A stretch of DNA of 64,000 nt from Marinobacterium zhoushanense (GTDB taxonomy: Bacteria > Pseudomonadota > Gammaproteobacteria > Pseudomonadales > Balneatricaceae): the NCBI RefSeq assembly GCF_014641945.1, contig NZ_BMIJ01000001.1:124001-188000 (forward strand). The letters are read 5' to 3'. Position 1 is the stretch's first letter. Each line of letters opens with the position of its first letter. The translations under genes and the position numbers were made by a program. Of the stretch, positions 1 through 9,020 are shown in pieces. The notes beneath the pieces were generated by a model. The model had not been told where the DNA came from. It ran no database searches and saw nothing but the letters and a program-made list of their open reading frames with translations.

Positions 1-318
1 AAAGTGTTGATATTGGACGATATTCCCATATTTCGCCAGTGGAAAATGAGCACGATTTAGCGGAAATAGGCGCAAACAGCGTAGTAGGCACTCGATATAC
101 TGTATAAAACCACAGATATATGACGTGGGTGTTCCACACATACCAACGGCCGCCTCGGGGCGTTAACCTCCCGAAAACGTGGAAAGGAATGTTCCAGGTT
201 TAGAGCAAAGGGAAGCACTCCAGTGGCCGCTACATCATTCCCGCTGCATGATGCTGTGCTGACCTGCTTCCCTCGCAGGTTTCAATTAAGGGTGACTCGA
301 CGGCTCCGCGCCCTTTAC
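1..318. other. Non-coding left edge
   Basis: I see no convincing gene here. The gamma-glutamyltransferase gene ends at 319 reading leftward, so this stretch lies downstream of it. It holds a LexA-like box (100-115) and a small hairpin without a T-run (ACCTGC at 262-267 paired with GCAGGT at 275-280). The box could serve a gene that starts just beyond the left edge and reads leftward. Confidence 0.6.
100..115. promoter_or_regulatory. Candidate LexA (SOS) box
   Basis: The site reads CTGT-N8-ACAG in the context TACTGTATA...ACAG, which fits the gammaproteobacterial LexA consensus CTGT-N8-ACAG with an A/T-rich left half. No rightward gene follows in this window, so any target would be a leftward gene beyond position 1. 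A single short match can arise by chance. Confidence 0.4.
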
Positions 319-2034
319 TCAATATCCCTTCGCCGACGAGGTGCTGCGGCGCGGGTCGGCCCCGCCGTAGAAAACCCCATCCTCGCCGACCATGATCGAC
401 TGAATCGCGCCCATCGCCGCTTTCTGTTCCACCGTATGGCCCATACCGCGCAGCAAGGCGATGGTGTCGGGGCTGATCCCCTGCTCGATGCGGATCTCAT
501 CCGGTAGCCACTGGTGATGCACGCGCGGCGCGTTGACCGCGGCCTGGATGTTCAGGTGGTGGTCGATTACGTTGATCAACACCTGCAGAGTGGTGGTGAT
601 AATACGCGACCCACCGGGGCTGCCAGTGACGATAAAGTTCTTGCCATCCTTCTTCACAATGGTCGGCGACATGGAGCTGAGCATCCGCTTATTCGGCTCG
701 ATCTTGTTTGCCTCGCCGCCAATCAGTCCGTACGCGTTGGGCACGCCGGGCTTGGCGCTGAAGTCATCCATCTCGTTGTTGAGCAGGAAGCCGGCACCAT
801 CGACCACGATATGGGAGCCGTAGCTGAAGTTGATGGTATAGGTGTTGGAGACCGCATTGCCGTACTTATCGACGATAGAGAAGTGGGTCGTCTCGTTGCT
901 TTCGTAGGGTGCCGGATTGCCGGGGCGGATCTCGGCACTGGGGGTGGCCTTGCCCAGGTCGATATGGGCACGCAGCTCATCGGCGTAATCCTTGGAGGTG
1001 AGCCCCTTCAGCGGCACTTGGACGAAATCGGTATCGCCCAGATACTGGGAGCGATCGGCGTAGGCGCGCTTCATCGCTTCCGCCATCAGGTGGATGGTTT
1101 TGGCGGAGTTTAGCCCACTCTCGGCCAGCGGATAGCCCTCGAGGATATTGAGAATCTGCACCACGTGGGTACCGCCGGAGCTCGGCGGGCTCATGGAGTA
1201 GACGTCATGGCCGCGATAGGTGCCGTGTACCGGTTTACGGATTTCCGGCTGGTAGTTTTTCAGGTCGTCGAGGGTGATCAGGCCGCCGCCGCGCTGCATC
1301 TCGGCGACGATCAGGTCCGCCGTCTGGCCCTCGTAGAACCCCTTGACGCCCTGCTCGGCGATACGCCTTAGCGTCGCGGCCAGATCCTTTTGCACGAACA
1401 GATCGCCCGGTTCGTAGAAACCGCCGTCAGGCTTGAAGAACACCTTGCGACTTGATTCGAACACCCCCAGCAAAAGGGCCCGTTCCCGGATCCCCTCGCT
1501 GAAGCGGGGTGGTACGACAAAGCCCTCTTCGGCCAGCTTGATTGCCGGGGCCAGTGCCTCGGCCAGCGAGATGGTGCCGTATTTTTCCAACGCCAGCGCC
1601 AGACCGGCAACGGTTCCAGGCACACCGGCCGCCTTGTCGGAGAAGCGGCTGAGCTTCTCGTCCACCTCGCCCTGCTCGTTGAGATACATATCTCGAGTCG
1701 CCGCCGCCGGCGCCCTCTCGCGGTAGTCGATGGCGTTCACTTCACCGGTTTTCTCTGACGAGATCAGCATGAAACCGCCACCGCCGATATTGCCGGAGCG
1801 CGGCTGGGTCACCGCCAGCGCAAAGGCTGCGGTCACCGCCGCATCCACGGCATTGCCGCCCGCCTCCAATACTTTCAGTGCCTCGTCGGTAGCCAGATAG
1901 TGGCTGGTGACCACCATGCCGTTGCGCGCCTCAACCGGAACACTGCGGTCGCCCTCGAGGATCGACTGCGCCGAACCTGGAAGAGCGAACGTCAGTATGG
2001 AGAGAAAAGCCAAAACCCTGGGTAACGCGAACAT
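319..2034 (-). CDS. ggt: Gamma-glutamyltransferase (glutathione hydrolase)
   Basis: This 571-residue protein matches periplasmic gamma-glutamyltranspeptidase in length and motifs. These enzymes hydrolyse glutathione and other gamma-glutamyl compounds or transfer the glutamyl group. A signal peptide covers about residues 1-23. The autoprocessing site is ESNETTHFS, where Thr382 corresponds to the catalytic nucleophile that becomes the N-terminus of the small subunit. GGGGF at 84-88 and PPSSGGTH at 283-290 fit the family; the latter forms part of the active-site wall. The gene lies 62 bases downstream of a GlxA-like regulator on the same strand, so the two may be co-transcribed. A role in thiol or glutathione recycling is inferred, helped by the nearby OsmC and GFA genes. 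Confidence 0.93.
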   Translation of the reverse strand: MFALPRVLAFLSILTFALPGSAQSILEGDRSVPVEARNGMVVTSHYLATDEALKVLEAGGNAVDAAVTAAFALAVTQPRSGNIGGGGFMLISSEKTGEVNAIDYRERAPAAATRDMYLNEQGEVDEKLSRFSDKAAGVPGTVAGLALALEKYGTISLAEALAPAIKLAEEGFVVPPRFSEGIRERALLLGVFESSRKVFFKPDGGFYEPGDLFVQKDLAATLRRIAEQGVKGFYEGQTADLIVAEMQRGGGLITLDDLKNYQPEIRKPVHGTYRGHDVYSMSPPSSGGTHVVQILNILEGYPLAESGLNSAKTIHLMAEAMKRAYADRSQYLGDTDFVQVPLKGLTSKDYADELRAHIDLGKATPSAEIRPGNPAPYESNETTHFSIVDKYGNAVSNTYTINFSYGSHIVVDGAGFLLNNEMDDFSAKPGVPNAYGLIGGEANKIEPNKRMLSSMSPTIVKKDGKNFIVTGSPGGSRIITTTLQVLINVIDHHLNIQAAVNAPRVHHQWLPDEIRIEQGISPDTIALLRGMGHTVEQKAAMGAIQSIMVGEDGVFYGGADPRRSTSSAKGY

Positions 2035-2096
2035 ACCGATCTCCTTTTGGTAAGTCAGGGGGATTAGAAAACAGTAAAAGCAGTCTAGGTTAGGGT

Positions 2097-3128
2097 TCAG
2101 GCCATCGCCACCGGCTGAAACATGCGCCGGTACTCGCTGGGTGCCAATCCGGTGATGCGCTTGAACAGACGCCTGAAGAAAGAGGCGTCTTCGTACCCCA
2201 CCTCAACGCTGATCTCATCTATCGCCATGTGGGTCTGCTCCAGCAAGCGCTTGGCTGCCTCGACCCGGAGATTCTGCAGGTACTCGATGAGCGAGCAACC
2301 TGTCGCGGCTCGGAAACGGCGCTTGAGGGTGCGCTCTGCCACGCCGCTGTCACGCACCAGCGTCGCGATCGCGCCCTCCTCCCGGTAATGCTCGCTGAGC
2401 CAGTTTTCCGCGCGCCTCACCACCGAGTCCGCATGTGGTTGCCGCTTCACCAGGGGGGCAAACGGCATCTGCCCTTCACCATGCCACTTCAACAGATAGA
2501 CTTTGGCAATGCGCAGCGCCTCGCCCGGACTGGCGTAGCGAGCGATGATGTGCAGCGCCAGATCGTGCCAGGAGGTGGTGCCCCCCGCCGTCACGATGCG
2601 ACCCGACGGATCGGCAAATACCAGGTTCGGTTCCGGCATGAACTCTATCTGTGGATAGTCACGCTGGAACAGCCCCTGGTAGCCCCAGTGCGAGGTCGCA
2701 CGGCAGCCATTCAACAGCCCGCTTTCGGCCAGCATCAGTGCGCCGGAGCACGCTGAGTAGATCGCACTCCCGCCACGATGACGCTCACGCAGCCAAACCA
2801 TGATCTCGGGATAGAGCCCTTGAAAGGATTGCTGTGGCTCGAACCACAGCTCCGGCAGGATCACGATATCGGCTCGGGGTGCAGAGTGGATCGAACAGTC
2901 CGGTGTCACCGGTATGCCGTTGCCGCAGACAAAGGGTTGGTCGGTGGAGGATACGATGCGCAGCCGAAACAGATGCCTGGCTTCCGCGTCATCCGTGAGC
3001 GTCTGCCAGAGGTTACCCGCAGCGGCCAATACATCGACCATACCGTATAGCGCGGAACCTGCGGTTTCGGGAACGGCCAGAATCAACACCTCAGTGATCT
3101 TTTCCGCCACGGGTCGCTTCTCCCACAT
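2097..3128 (-). CDS. GlxA-like AraC-family regulator with DJ-1/PfpI domain
   Basis: The 343-residue protein has two parts. Residues about 8-190 form a DJ-1/PfpI-like (class-I amidotransferase-like) domain with the nucleophile-elbow segment YSACSGALML. The C-terminal region of about 100 residues is an AraC-type double helix-turn-helix (VAERTLKRRF; EISVEVGYEDASFFRRLFKR). Regulators of this build (GlxA, FtrA, ArgR-like) control amino-acid or small-metabolite genes. It sits directly upstream of ggt and divergent from the osmC-like gene, so those are the likely targets. The effector cannot be read from the sequence. Confidence 0.88.
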   Translation of the reverse strand: MWEKRPVAEKITEVLILAVPETAGSALYGMVDVLAAAGNLWQTLTDDAEARHLFRLRIVSSTDQPFVCGNGIPVTPDCSIHSAPRADIVILPELWFEPQQSFQGLYPEIMVWLRERHRGGSAIYSACSGALMLAESGLLNGCRATSHWGYQGLFQRDYPQIEFMPEPNLVFADPSGRIVTAGGTTSWHDLALHIIARYASPGEALRIAKVYLLKWHGEGQMPFAPLVKRQPHADSVVRRAENWLSEHYREEGAIATLVRDSGVAERTLKRRFRAATGCSLIEYLQNLRVEAAKRLLEQTHMAIDEISVEVGYEDASFFRRLFKRITGLAPSEYRRMFQPVAMA

Positions 3129-3168
3129 CAGATAGTGGCACGAATGAACCGCTGATGACCTGAATGCT

Positions 3169-3178
3169 GCTGATCAGC
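3169..3178. promoter_or_regulatory. Palindrome in the GlxA-like/osmC divergent promoter region
   Basis: GCTGATCAGC is a perfect 10-base palindrome. It is also part of a wider inverted repeat, CGCTGAT (3150-3156) and ATCAGCG (3173-3179). It lies between two divergent genes, about 70 bases before the osmC-like start, and could be an operator. This is pattern evidence only. Confidence 0.3.
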
Positions 3179-3246
3179 GATTAGGCCAAGTCTTAACCTG
3201 ACCCTGTGCTGATTATAGAAACCAACAGATAGACACGAGGTGCATC

Positions 3247-3828
3247 ATGAACACGATAACAACCTGCAATGGCCTTAACCTGCAGCAGATGACGGAAACC
3301 GTGAACGCGTTGAGCGCTGATCCCAGCCTGGCCCAGTTCCGCTTCCGCGCCTGCAATCGCTGGATCAACGGCGGTGCAAACCGTTCCACCATCAAGGGGT
3401 TCTATGGTGCCGGAGTCGAAGATACATCACGCACCAAGCCCTTCGTTTTCACCAACGGCGAGCCGCCGGTATTGCTGGGAAACAACGAGGGCGCCAACCC
3501 GGTGGAGTTCCTGCTTCATGCGCTGGCGGGATGCGTGACCACCACGACCGTGCTGCATGCCACTGCGCGCGGCATCACCATCAACTCTATCGAGACCGAG
3601 CTGGAGGGCGATATCGACCTGCAGGGCCTGCTGGACCTGGACCCGGATGTTTACGCCGGCTATCGCAATATCCGCATCCGTATGGATATCAAGGCGGATT
3701 GCAGCGACCGGGAACTGGACGATCTGCTGGCCTTTGCCCGCGAACATTCGCCGGTGTGTAACACGGTCTGCCGCCCGGTCAATGTAGTAGTAGAACGGGG
3801 TGAGGTTACCCAGGTATCGGCGGCCTGA
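3247..3828 (+). CDS. OsmC family peroxiredoxin-like protein
   Basis: The 193-residue protein is an OsmC-fold protein. These are cytoplasmic dimers, many of which reduce organic hydroperoxides with a cysteine pair. The two signature cysteines are visible: Cys96 in HALAGCVTTT, and Cys171 in REHSPVCNTV. The N-terminus is about 40 residues longer than the minimal OsmC/Ohr core. The gene diverges from the GlxA-like regulator. It may instead act on another thiol substrate, because this branch of OsmC proteins is poorly characterised. Confidence 0.88.
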   Translation: MNTITTCNGLNLQQMTETVNALSADPSLAQFRFRACNRWINGGANRSTIKGFYGAGVEDTSRTKPFVFTNGEPPVLLGNNEGANPVEFLLHALAGCVTTTTVLHATARGITINSIETELEGDIDLQGLLDLDPDVYAGYRNIRIRMDIKADCSDRELDDLLAFAREHSPVCNTVCRPVNVVVERGEVTQVSAA

Positions 3829-3837
3829 TTCGGATCG

Positions 3838-3866
3838 GGGGTTAGCGGCGGTGGGTCGCTAACCCC
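3838..3866. terminator. Hairpin between convergent genes
   Basis: GGGGTTAGCG (3838-3847) pairs perfectly with CGCTAACCCC (3857-3866) across a 9-base loop. It lies between the stop of the osmC-like gene and the stop of the convergent GFA gene. There is no long T-run, but position and stem strength fit a bidirectional terminator. Confidence 0.6.
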
Positions 3867-3869
3867 TGT

Positions 3870-4340
3870 TCAGCAGCTCAGCCCATGCCGATCATGCCAC
3901 TGCGCCAGACTCTCATCCGGGTACTCGTCAAACATCTGATCGCCCTCCTCCGCGTGCAGCTCCACCCAGGAGGCCTTGCTACCCAGCATCAGGTGGGTGC
4001 GCTCAGGCGGTTTGGGCAGCTCGCTATCGATCGCCGAAGCGTGGGGGTGGATCAGTTCCGGCCAGCGGCTGTCATAGACCCAGAGCGCGCTGCCGCAATG
4101 CGAGCAGAAGTGGCGTTCGGCGTTGCTTTTCTCACCGTTTATCCGCGCATGGTAGATACTGATATTTGCGCTACCTTCAACCGTCAGCGTCTCCGCCAAC
4201 CCGCCGAGGTTGATGGCGAAACCGCCGCCGCCCGCCGTCTTGCGGCAGATCGAGCAGTAGCAGAGGTTGTAGGGATAGGGGTGCGGCGACTCCACTTCGA
4301 ATCGCACCGCACCGCAATGGCAGGAACCTTGAAGCAACAT
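3870..4340 (-). CDS. GFA family zinc-binding protein
   Basis: The 156-residue protein has the cysteine pattern of the GFA (glutathione-dependent formaldehyde-activating enzyme-like) fold: GSCHCGAVRF near the start, CYCSICRKT around residues 28-36, and HFCSHCGSALW around 78-88. These cysteines bind zinc in known members. Formaldehyde-glutathione chemistry is documented for one founding enzyme only; most relatives are uncharacterised, so the substrate is unknown. It converges on the osmC-like gene. Confidence 0.85.
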   Translation of the reverse strand: MLLQGSCHCGAVRFEVESPHPYPYNLCYCSICRKTAGGGGFAINLGGLAETLTVEGSANISIYHARINGEKSNAERHFCSHCGSALWVYDSRWPELIHPHASAIDSELPKPPERTHLMLGSKASWVELHAEEGDQMFDEYPDESLAQWHDRHGLSC

Positions 4341-4406
4341 GTTGCACCTCCCGTCGGTTAGTGATGTAACTCTAGACGGTAGGCGCGAACTGAGCCTAAC
4401 GGAGGC

Positions 4407-4814
4407 TCAGAATTTCAGCTTGGAACTCTGCATCTCCGGAAGCTGTTCCGGATCCACAGCCTTGCTGTCGCGAGGGGTTTTATCGGTTTCCTTCCGTGAT
4501 TTGTTGCCGCTCACCACGCCGCGACTTGCACGCAGCTCTTTTGCAATGTTCAGCCCCGCCTGCTCACCGGCCAACCAGCCCTTGCGGTACTCCTCGTCTT
4601 CGGCAAAGCGCGTCAGATCCTTGATCAAGGTATCTGTGGAACTTCCACCTTTTCTGAGTCCACTATGGCGCCCGTCATGAAAACCGATTGCATAGGAATC
4701 GCTGATGAACGAACGCCCCATCATCGATTGGGAGGAACAGGCGCTCAAAAAGAGTGGCGCCAACAACGTAAGCATCAGTAGTTTTGACAGGAGGTACAAT
4801 CGCGGCAGCTTCAT
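4407..4814 (-). CDS. Small putative lipoprotein
   Basis: I place the start at 4814, which gives 135 residues beginning MKLPRLYLLSKLL. This exposes a signal peptide followed by the lipobox LSAC and a cysteine near residue 25, so the product should be lipid-anchored. An upstream extension in the same frame is possible but would bury the signal. The rest is polar, with a repeated Gly/Lys/Arg-rich character and no recognised domain. It is divergent from the flavoprotein gene at 5018. Function unknown. Confidence 0.6.
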   Translation of the reverse strand: MKLPRLYLLSKLLMLTLLAPLFLSACSSQSMMGRSFISDSYAIGFHDGRHSGLRKGGSSTDTLIKDLTRFAEDEEYRKGWLAGEQAGLNIAKELRASRGVVSGNKSRKETDKTPRDSKAVDPEQLPEMQSSKLKF

Positions 4815-5017
4815 AGTTAGACCCGAAAAAGCGACAAAAAGCTTCAAAGACATTAAAAACCAGACAAAATCCACAAACCTGGCGGACAAAAAAAGCGCGC
4901 CAATTCTGCCATGTGAAGACGATTTTTCATAGCCCGCGATTTTAGCCCCGCTCGCATTTCCAAGACGTTCGGTTACACTGCTCATCCCGAAAATATCCAG
5001 CCGAACCAGGAAACTCG

Positions 5018-6289
5018 ATGTCAGTGTCTCCCCGTCAGCCCTCCTCCCAGCCTGTCATTGCCGTTATAGGTGGTGGACCAGCGGGCTTGATGGCGGCGGA
5101 GCAGATCGCCAACGCAGGTCTTCGGGTCGAGGTGTTCGATGCCAAACCCAGCGTCGCACGCAAATTCCTGCTCGCCGGGATCGGCGGCATGAATATCACC
5201 CACGCCGAGCCCTACGATGCCTTTGTCACCCGCTATGGCGAGGCGCAACCAATACTGCAGCCGATGCTGGACGAGCTGACACCGCAGCAGTTGCGCCAGT
5301 GGATTCATGAACTGGGAATCGAAACCTTTGTCGGCAGTTCCAACCGTGTATTTCCCACCGGCATGAAAGCCGCCCCGTTACTGCGCGCCTGGTTACACCG
5401 CTTGCGTGGACAGGGCGTGGCGTTCCACCCCCGCCACCGCTGGAGGGGCTGGGTCGACAACGACCCGCAACAGGGGTGGAAATTTGAAACGCCCGAAGGT
5501 GAGATCTGCCACCGCTTCGACGCCGTGATTCTGGCGCTGGGCGGTGCCAGCTGGGCCAAACTGGGCTCCGACGGCCGCTGGTGCAAACCGCTGCAACAGG
5601 CTGGCGTAGAGCTGAATCCGCTGTTACCCAGCAACTGCGGCTTCGAGATGCACTGGAGCCCGTTTATCCAGGAGCGCTTCGGCGGCACCCCGATCAAGAA
5701 CATCGTCCTGGCGGTCACCGACCGGAACGGCACACGAATCGAGCGCAAGGGGGAGTTCCTGATTACCGGTTACGGTATTGAGGGCAGCCTGGTCTATGCA
5801 CTCAGCGCCCCGCTGCGCGACCTGTTGTTGCTGGCCGATCCCAAACGCCCGGCTGAGCTGCAACTCGACTGGTTACCGCATTTAAGCCAGGAGGCAATAA
5901 CCGCCAAGCTTAAACAGCCACGTAAAGGACTCACCTTCGCCAACCTGCTGCGCAAGCGGCTGCACCTGCCGCCAATTGCCCCCGCGTTGCTCAGGGAGTG
6001 CTGTCCCGATCTGGCTACACAGGATGCGCCTGCCATAGCCCAAGCGCTTAAAGCGATGCCGCTGCGCCCCACCGCCACCCGTCCGATCGACGAAGCGATC
6101 AGCAGCGCGGGCGGCGTCCGCTTCGATGCCGTTAACCGCGATCTGATGCTGAAAAAGTTTCCGGGCATGTTCGTTGCCGGCGAGATGCTGGATTGGGAAG
6201 CCCCCACTGGCGGATACCTGCTGACGGCCTGTTTTGCAACGGGTAAACGCGCCGGTCAGGGGCTGGTTCGCTGGTTGACTAGCGACTGA
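5018..6289 (+). CDS. BaiN/HI0933-like FAD-dependent flavoprotein (TIGR03862 type)
   Basis: This 423-residue protein opens with a Rossmann dinucleotide-binding motif, VIGGGPAGLMAAEQI, and carries the family segment RKFLLAGIGGMNITH around residues 50-64. A second FAD contact, PGMFVAGEMLDWEAPTGGY, lies near the C-terminus and is followed by an alanine/glycine-rich helix. It belongs to the HI0933/BaiN flavoprotein family, whose members are mostly uncharacterised oxidoreductases. Its 3' end overlaps the end of the convergent SMP-30-like gene by 11 bases, leaving no room for a terminator between them. Confidence 0.87.
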   Translation: MSVSPRQPSSQPVIAVIGGGPAGLMAAEQIANAGLRVEVFDAKPSVARKFLLAGIGGMNITHAEPYDAFVTRYGEAQPILQPMLDELTPQQLRQWIHELGIETFVGSSNRVFPTGMKAAPLLRAWLHRLRGQGVAFHPRHRWRGWVDNDPQQGWKFETPEGEICHRFDAVILALGGASWAKLGSDGRWCKPLQQAGVELNPLLPSNCGFEMHWSPFIQERFGGTPIKNIVLAVTDRNGTRIERKGEFLITGYGIEGSLVYALSAPLRDLLLLADPKRPAELQLDWLPHLSQEAITAKLKQPRKGLTFANLLRKRLHLPPIAPALLRECCPDLATQDAPAIAQALKAMPLRPTATRPIDEAISSAGGVRFDAVNRDLMLKKFPGMFVAGEMLDWEAPTGGYLLTACFATGKRAGQGLVRWLTSD

Positions 6290-7154
6290 TCCGATAACCG
6301 ATCAGCTGGTCCTTCCACATCTCTGGTACCCAGAGTGTGTTGGAGTCCGCATCCCAGCCCAGGTCGGCGCTGCCCTTCTCCAACTGCAGGATCTGATTGG
6401 CGCTGCCATCCGGCAGTACTTGATAGAGTTCGCCGGTCATCCAGTTGCTCAACACCAGCGAGTCGTCGATCTGTACCACACCGTCCCAGTTACCGACCGG
6501 TCCATTCGGCATAGGTTTGAAGCGACCATCCTTCGCCGACAGGTTGAGGATATGGCCGGGTTCGCGGGTGCTGAAATCCTGCTGAATGCCGGCACCCCAG
6601 GTCACCACCTTGATCTGGTCGCCATCGACATGAATGCCATTGGGGGTGCCCAAACCCTCATCATGGATCCAGAGCTTGAGCGCCCCCTGCTGCAGACGGT
6701 AGATGCTGTTACCGAGAAAGTCAGACAGATAAACGGTTCCATCCGCCGCCACTGCGATACCGTTTAGCATCTGGCCTTCGGCAGCCGGGTAGCGGGCCAC
6801 AATCTGCCCCTGCTGAACGTCGATCACGACCAATTCATGCAGGTCGGCCACGTACAGGCGGTTGTCGAATAGCGCCAGTCCTTTCGGCGCATCCAGCCCC
6901 TCAACCCATTTCAGTTCCAACTCGGATCCATCCGGACGTACACGGCTGATATACCCTACGCCATCAGCTTCCATCGGATGGCCGGCGATGTTGCTGACAT
7001 AGACATAGTTATTGTGCGGATCGGGCTCGGCTGATTCCGGCTGCATGAAGCCAGGGATGGTAACGGTCTCCGTCGCCACCAGCGTCTGGCCATGGCTCAT
7101 TGAACTGAAGAATAATGCTAAAGGGGCGGCAAGCAATGCCTTGCGTACACTCAT
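6279..7154 (-). CDS. SMP-30/gluconolactonase-like beta-propeller protein, exported
   Basis: The start at 7154 is preferred because AGGAGG precedes it at good spacing and the product begins MSVRKALLAAPLALFFSS, a signal peptide cleaved near SHG-Q. The mature part of about 270 residues carries the repeated strands of the SMP-30/NHL-type six-bladed propeller (LNGIAVAADGTVYLSDF; TPNGIHVDGDQIKVVTW; DLGWDADSNTLWVPEM). Family members are lactonases or simply binding scaffolds. The substrate is unknown. It is divergent from an XRE regulator 106 bases away, which may control it. Confidence 0.8.
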   Translation of the reverse strand: MSVRKALLAAPLALFFSSMSHGQTLVATETVTIPGFMQPESAEPDPHNNYVYVSNIAGHPMEADGVGYISRVRPDGSELELKWVEGLDAPKGLALFDNRLYVADLHELVVIDVQQGQIVARYPAAEGQMLNGIAVAADGTVYLSDFLGNSIYRLQQGALKLWIHDEGLGTPNGIHVDGDQIKVVTWGAGIQQDFSTREPGHILNLSAKDGRFKPMPNGPVGNWDGVVQIDDSLVLSNWMTGELYQVLPDGSANQILQLEKGSADLGWDADSNTLWVPEMWKDQLIGYRISR

Positions 7155-7260
7155 ATAACCTCCTGTCGAGAGATACGGACTCAATAGGCGAAACGCCTAC
7201 CCCGTGAAAGCTAAATAAAATAAACTTTTGTAACAACATGCACGCATAAAGGTTAACAAT

Positions 7261-8049
7261 ATGCACCCAGAACAGCATTCAACGGTTAGCGAGCCGCACC
7301 GAGCGGAGAATTGGGAGCTGCTGAGCGCACTGCGCCGAGCCCTGCGTGCGAAAGGGATCACCTATCGCCAGCTGGCTGAGCAATTGGCTGTTTCCGAGGC
7401 TACCATCAAGCGGATGTTCCGCGAGCAGGACTGCACCCTGAGCCGCCTGACCCAGATCTGCGGCGTACTCGGCATCAGCATCTACGATCTGATGGCGGTG
7501 GCGCAGCAGCAAGAGGATAGCGCGACCGAGCTGACGCCGGAGCAGGAGGCCTATCTGGCGAGCCACACCGGACACTTCGCCTTCCTGCTTTGTCTGGTGC
7601 AGCGCCAGACACCTGAGATGATCCAGGCGCGCCTGGGCTTGAGCGACCTCAGTGTATTTCGCTATCTGCGCGACCTGGATCGTCAGGGGTTTATCGAACT
7701 GGGCGCCAACAACCGCTACCGGCTGCTGACCGGCCCCCAGGTGCGCTGGTCGCTTAAGGGTCCGTTGCAACAGAAACTCAAGGAGATCAACCAGATATTT
7801 GTCGGTCACGTGATGGATCACAACGAACAGCCCGGTTACGTCTTTCAAAGCAGCTTCCGCTTTATGAGCAATACCACGCTGAATGCGTTCTGCGAGGATC
7901 TGCGTCAGTTATCGCTCAAGTACCGCCGCCACTCCGCCCAGGAGGATGCCCTGCTGCCCGCCGATGCTCTGCAAGGGGTTAAGTGGACACTGTGCATCGC
8001 CCCCTTTGCGCCGTCGGGAGTGTTGGATATTCCTGAGCTGGCGGGCTAG
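7261..8049 (+). CDS. XRE-family transcriptional regulator
   Basis: The 262-residue protein begins with a Cro/C1-type helix-turn-helix (ALRAKGITYRQLAEQLAVSEATIKRMF, about residues 28-54). A winged-helix-like region follows around 110-150 (RLGLSDLSVFRYLRDLDRQGFIEL). The C-terminal hundred residues show no recognised ligand domain. The start at 7261 places the HTH where it normally sits. It is divergent from the SMP-30-like gene. Its ligand and regulon are unknown. Confidence 0.83.
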   Translation: MHPEQHSTVSEPHRAENWELLSALRRALRAKGITYRQLAEQLAVSEATIKRMFREQDCTLSRLTQICGVLGISIYDLMAVAQQQEDSATELTPEQEAYLASHTGHFAFLLCLVQRQTPEMIQARLGLSDLSVFRYLRDLDRQGFIELGANNRYRLLTGPQVRWSLKGPLQQKLKEINQIFVGHVMDHNEQPGYVFQSSFRFMSNTTLNAFCEDLRQLSLKYRRHSAQEDALLPADALQGVKWTLCIAPFAPSGVLDIPELAG

Positions 8050-8144
8050 GCGTGATGCTCAGTCTAATCTCCCGTCTGGCGTTCGTTCCGGCTCTCCCAT
8101 GAGCTTGGCCCGGTTGTCGATGGCGTAGACCAGTGCGCGGATTG

Positions 8145-8954
8145 TCAGACTGATTGCCTGGCAGGAACATGTTTTTTCCCGCGGATCTGAACATTATTGA
8201 TCAGCGATACCAGCACAAAACTGAGCAGCATCAACAGGAACCACGAACTTAGTTTGGCAAGCGACACCATGTGCCATTCTGCCACCTGGTTAGGATAGAT
8301 CCAGACATTAGCGAAGGTCGCGATGTTTTCAGCAAACCAGATGAAGAGTGCGACCATAAACCACCCGAGCAGAATCGGCATACTGCGATGAGTCGATACC
8401 ACCCGGTAAAAGATCCTCGTTTTATAAAACAGCATCGCTGTAACCAGCAACAGAAGCCATCTGATATCCCATAGGTAGTGGTGCGTAAAGAAATTTATGT
8501 AGATCAGACTGACCAGCACCAACGTCTGCCATTTTGGTGGGTAGCTTGAGTATTCGAATTCGAAAATGCGCCATACCCGCGCGATGTAGCTGCCGACCGC
8601 GCTATACATGAAACCGGTAAACAACGGCACATTGCCTATCCCGAACAGGTACTCCTCCGGATATGACCAGGAGCCTATCGCATCAGAGGTCTTGAACAGC
8701 TCCATCAGTGTGGCGACAAGGTGGAACACGATAATGACGACGGATTCACGCAGCGTTTCCAGCCTAGTTGCGAGTAACAGCAGCTGGAACAGTATCGCCG
8801 ATAGAAAAATGAAGTCATAACGGTGGATGCTGTCCAGTGGATACCAGTATCGGGTAAGCACCATAATCGCCAGCAGGAAGCCGCCAAACACGCAGGCGTA
8901 AGCCTGCTTCCAGCCGAAGATCCAGAACTCGCGACCAAAGGTTTTCAGATCCAT
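8145..8954 (-). CDS. DUF817 family membrane protein
   Basis: The 269-residue protein is very hydrophobic, with about seven to eight predicted membrane segments. It matches the DUF817 (YoaT-like) pattern in WSYPEEYLFGIGNVPLFTGFMY and NIATFANVWIYPNQ. The function of the family is unknown. AGGA lies six bases before the ATG at 8954. It is convergent with the XRE regulator and shows no operon partner. Confidence 0.8.
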   Translation of the reverse strand: MDLKTFGREFWIFGWKQAYACVFGGFLLAIMVLTRYWYPLDSIHRYDFIFLSAILFQLLLLATRLETLRESVVIIVFHLVATLMELFKTSDAIGSWSYPEEYLFGIGNVPLFTGFMYSAVGSYIARVWRIFEFEYSSYPPKWQTLVLVSLIYINFFTHHYLWDIRWLLLLVTAMLFYKTRIFYRVVSTHRSMPILLGWFMVALFIWFAENIATFANVWIYPNQVAEWHMVSLAKLSSWFLLMLLSFVLVSLINNVQIRGKKHVPARQSV

Positions 8955-9020
8955 AGGTATCCTGTTACGCAGCTGCCGGTACGTATCTAATCTAATTTGC
9001 GGGAGGAAAACCTATTCGCA

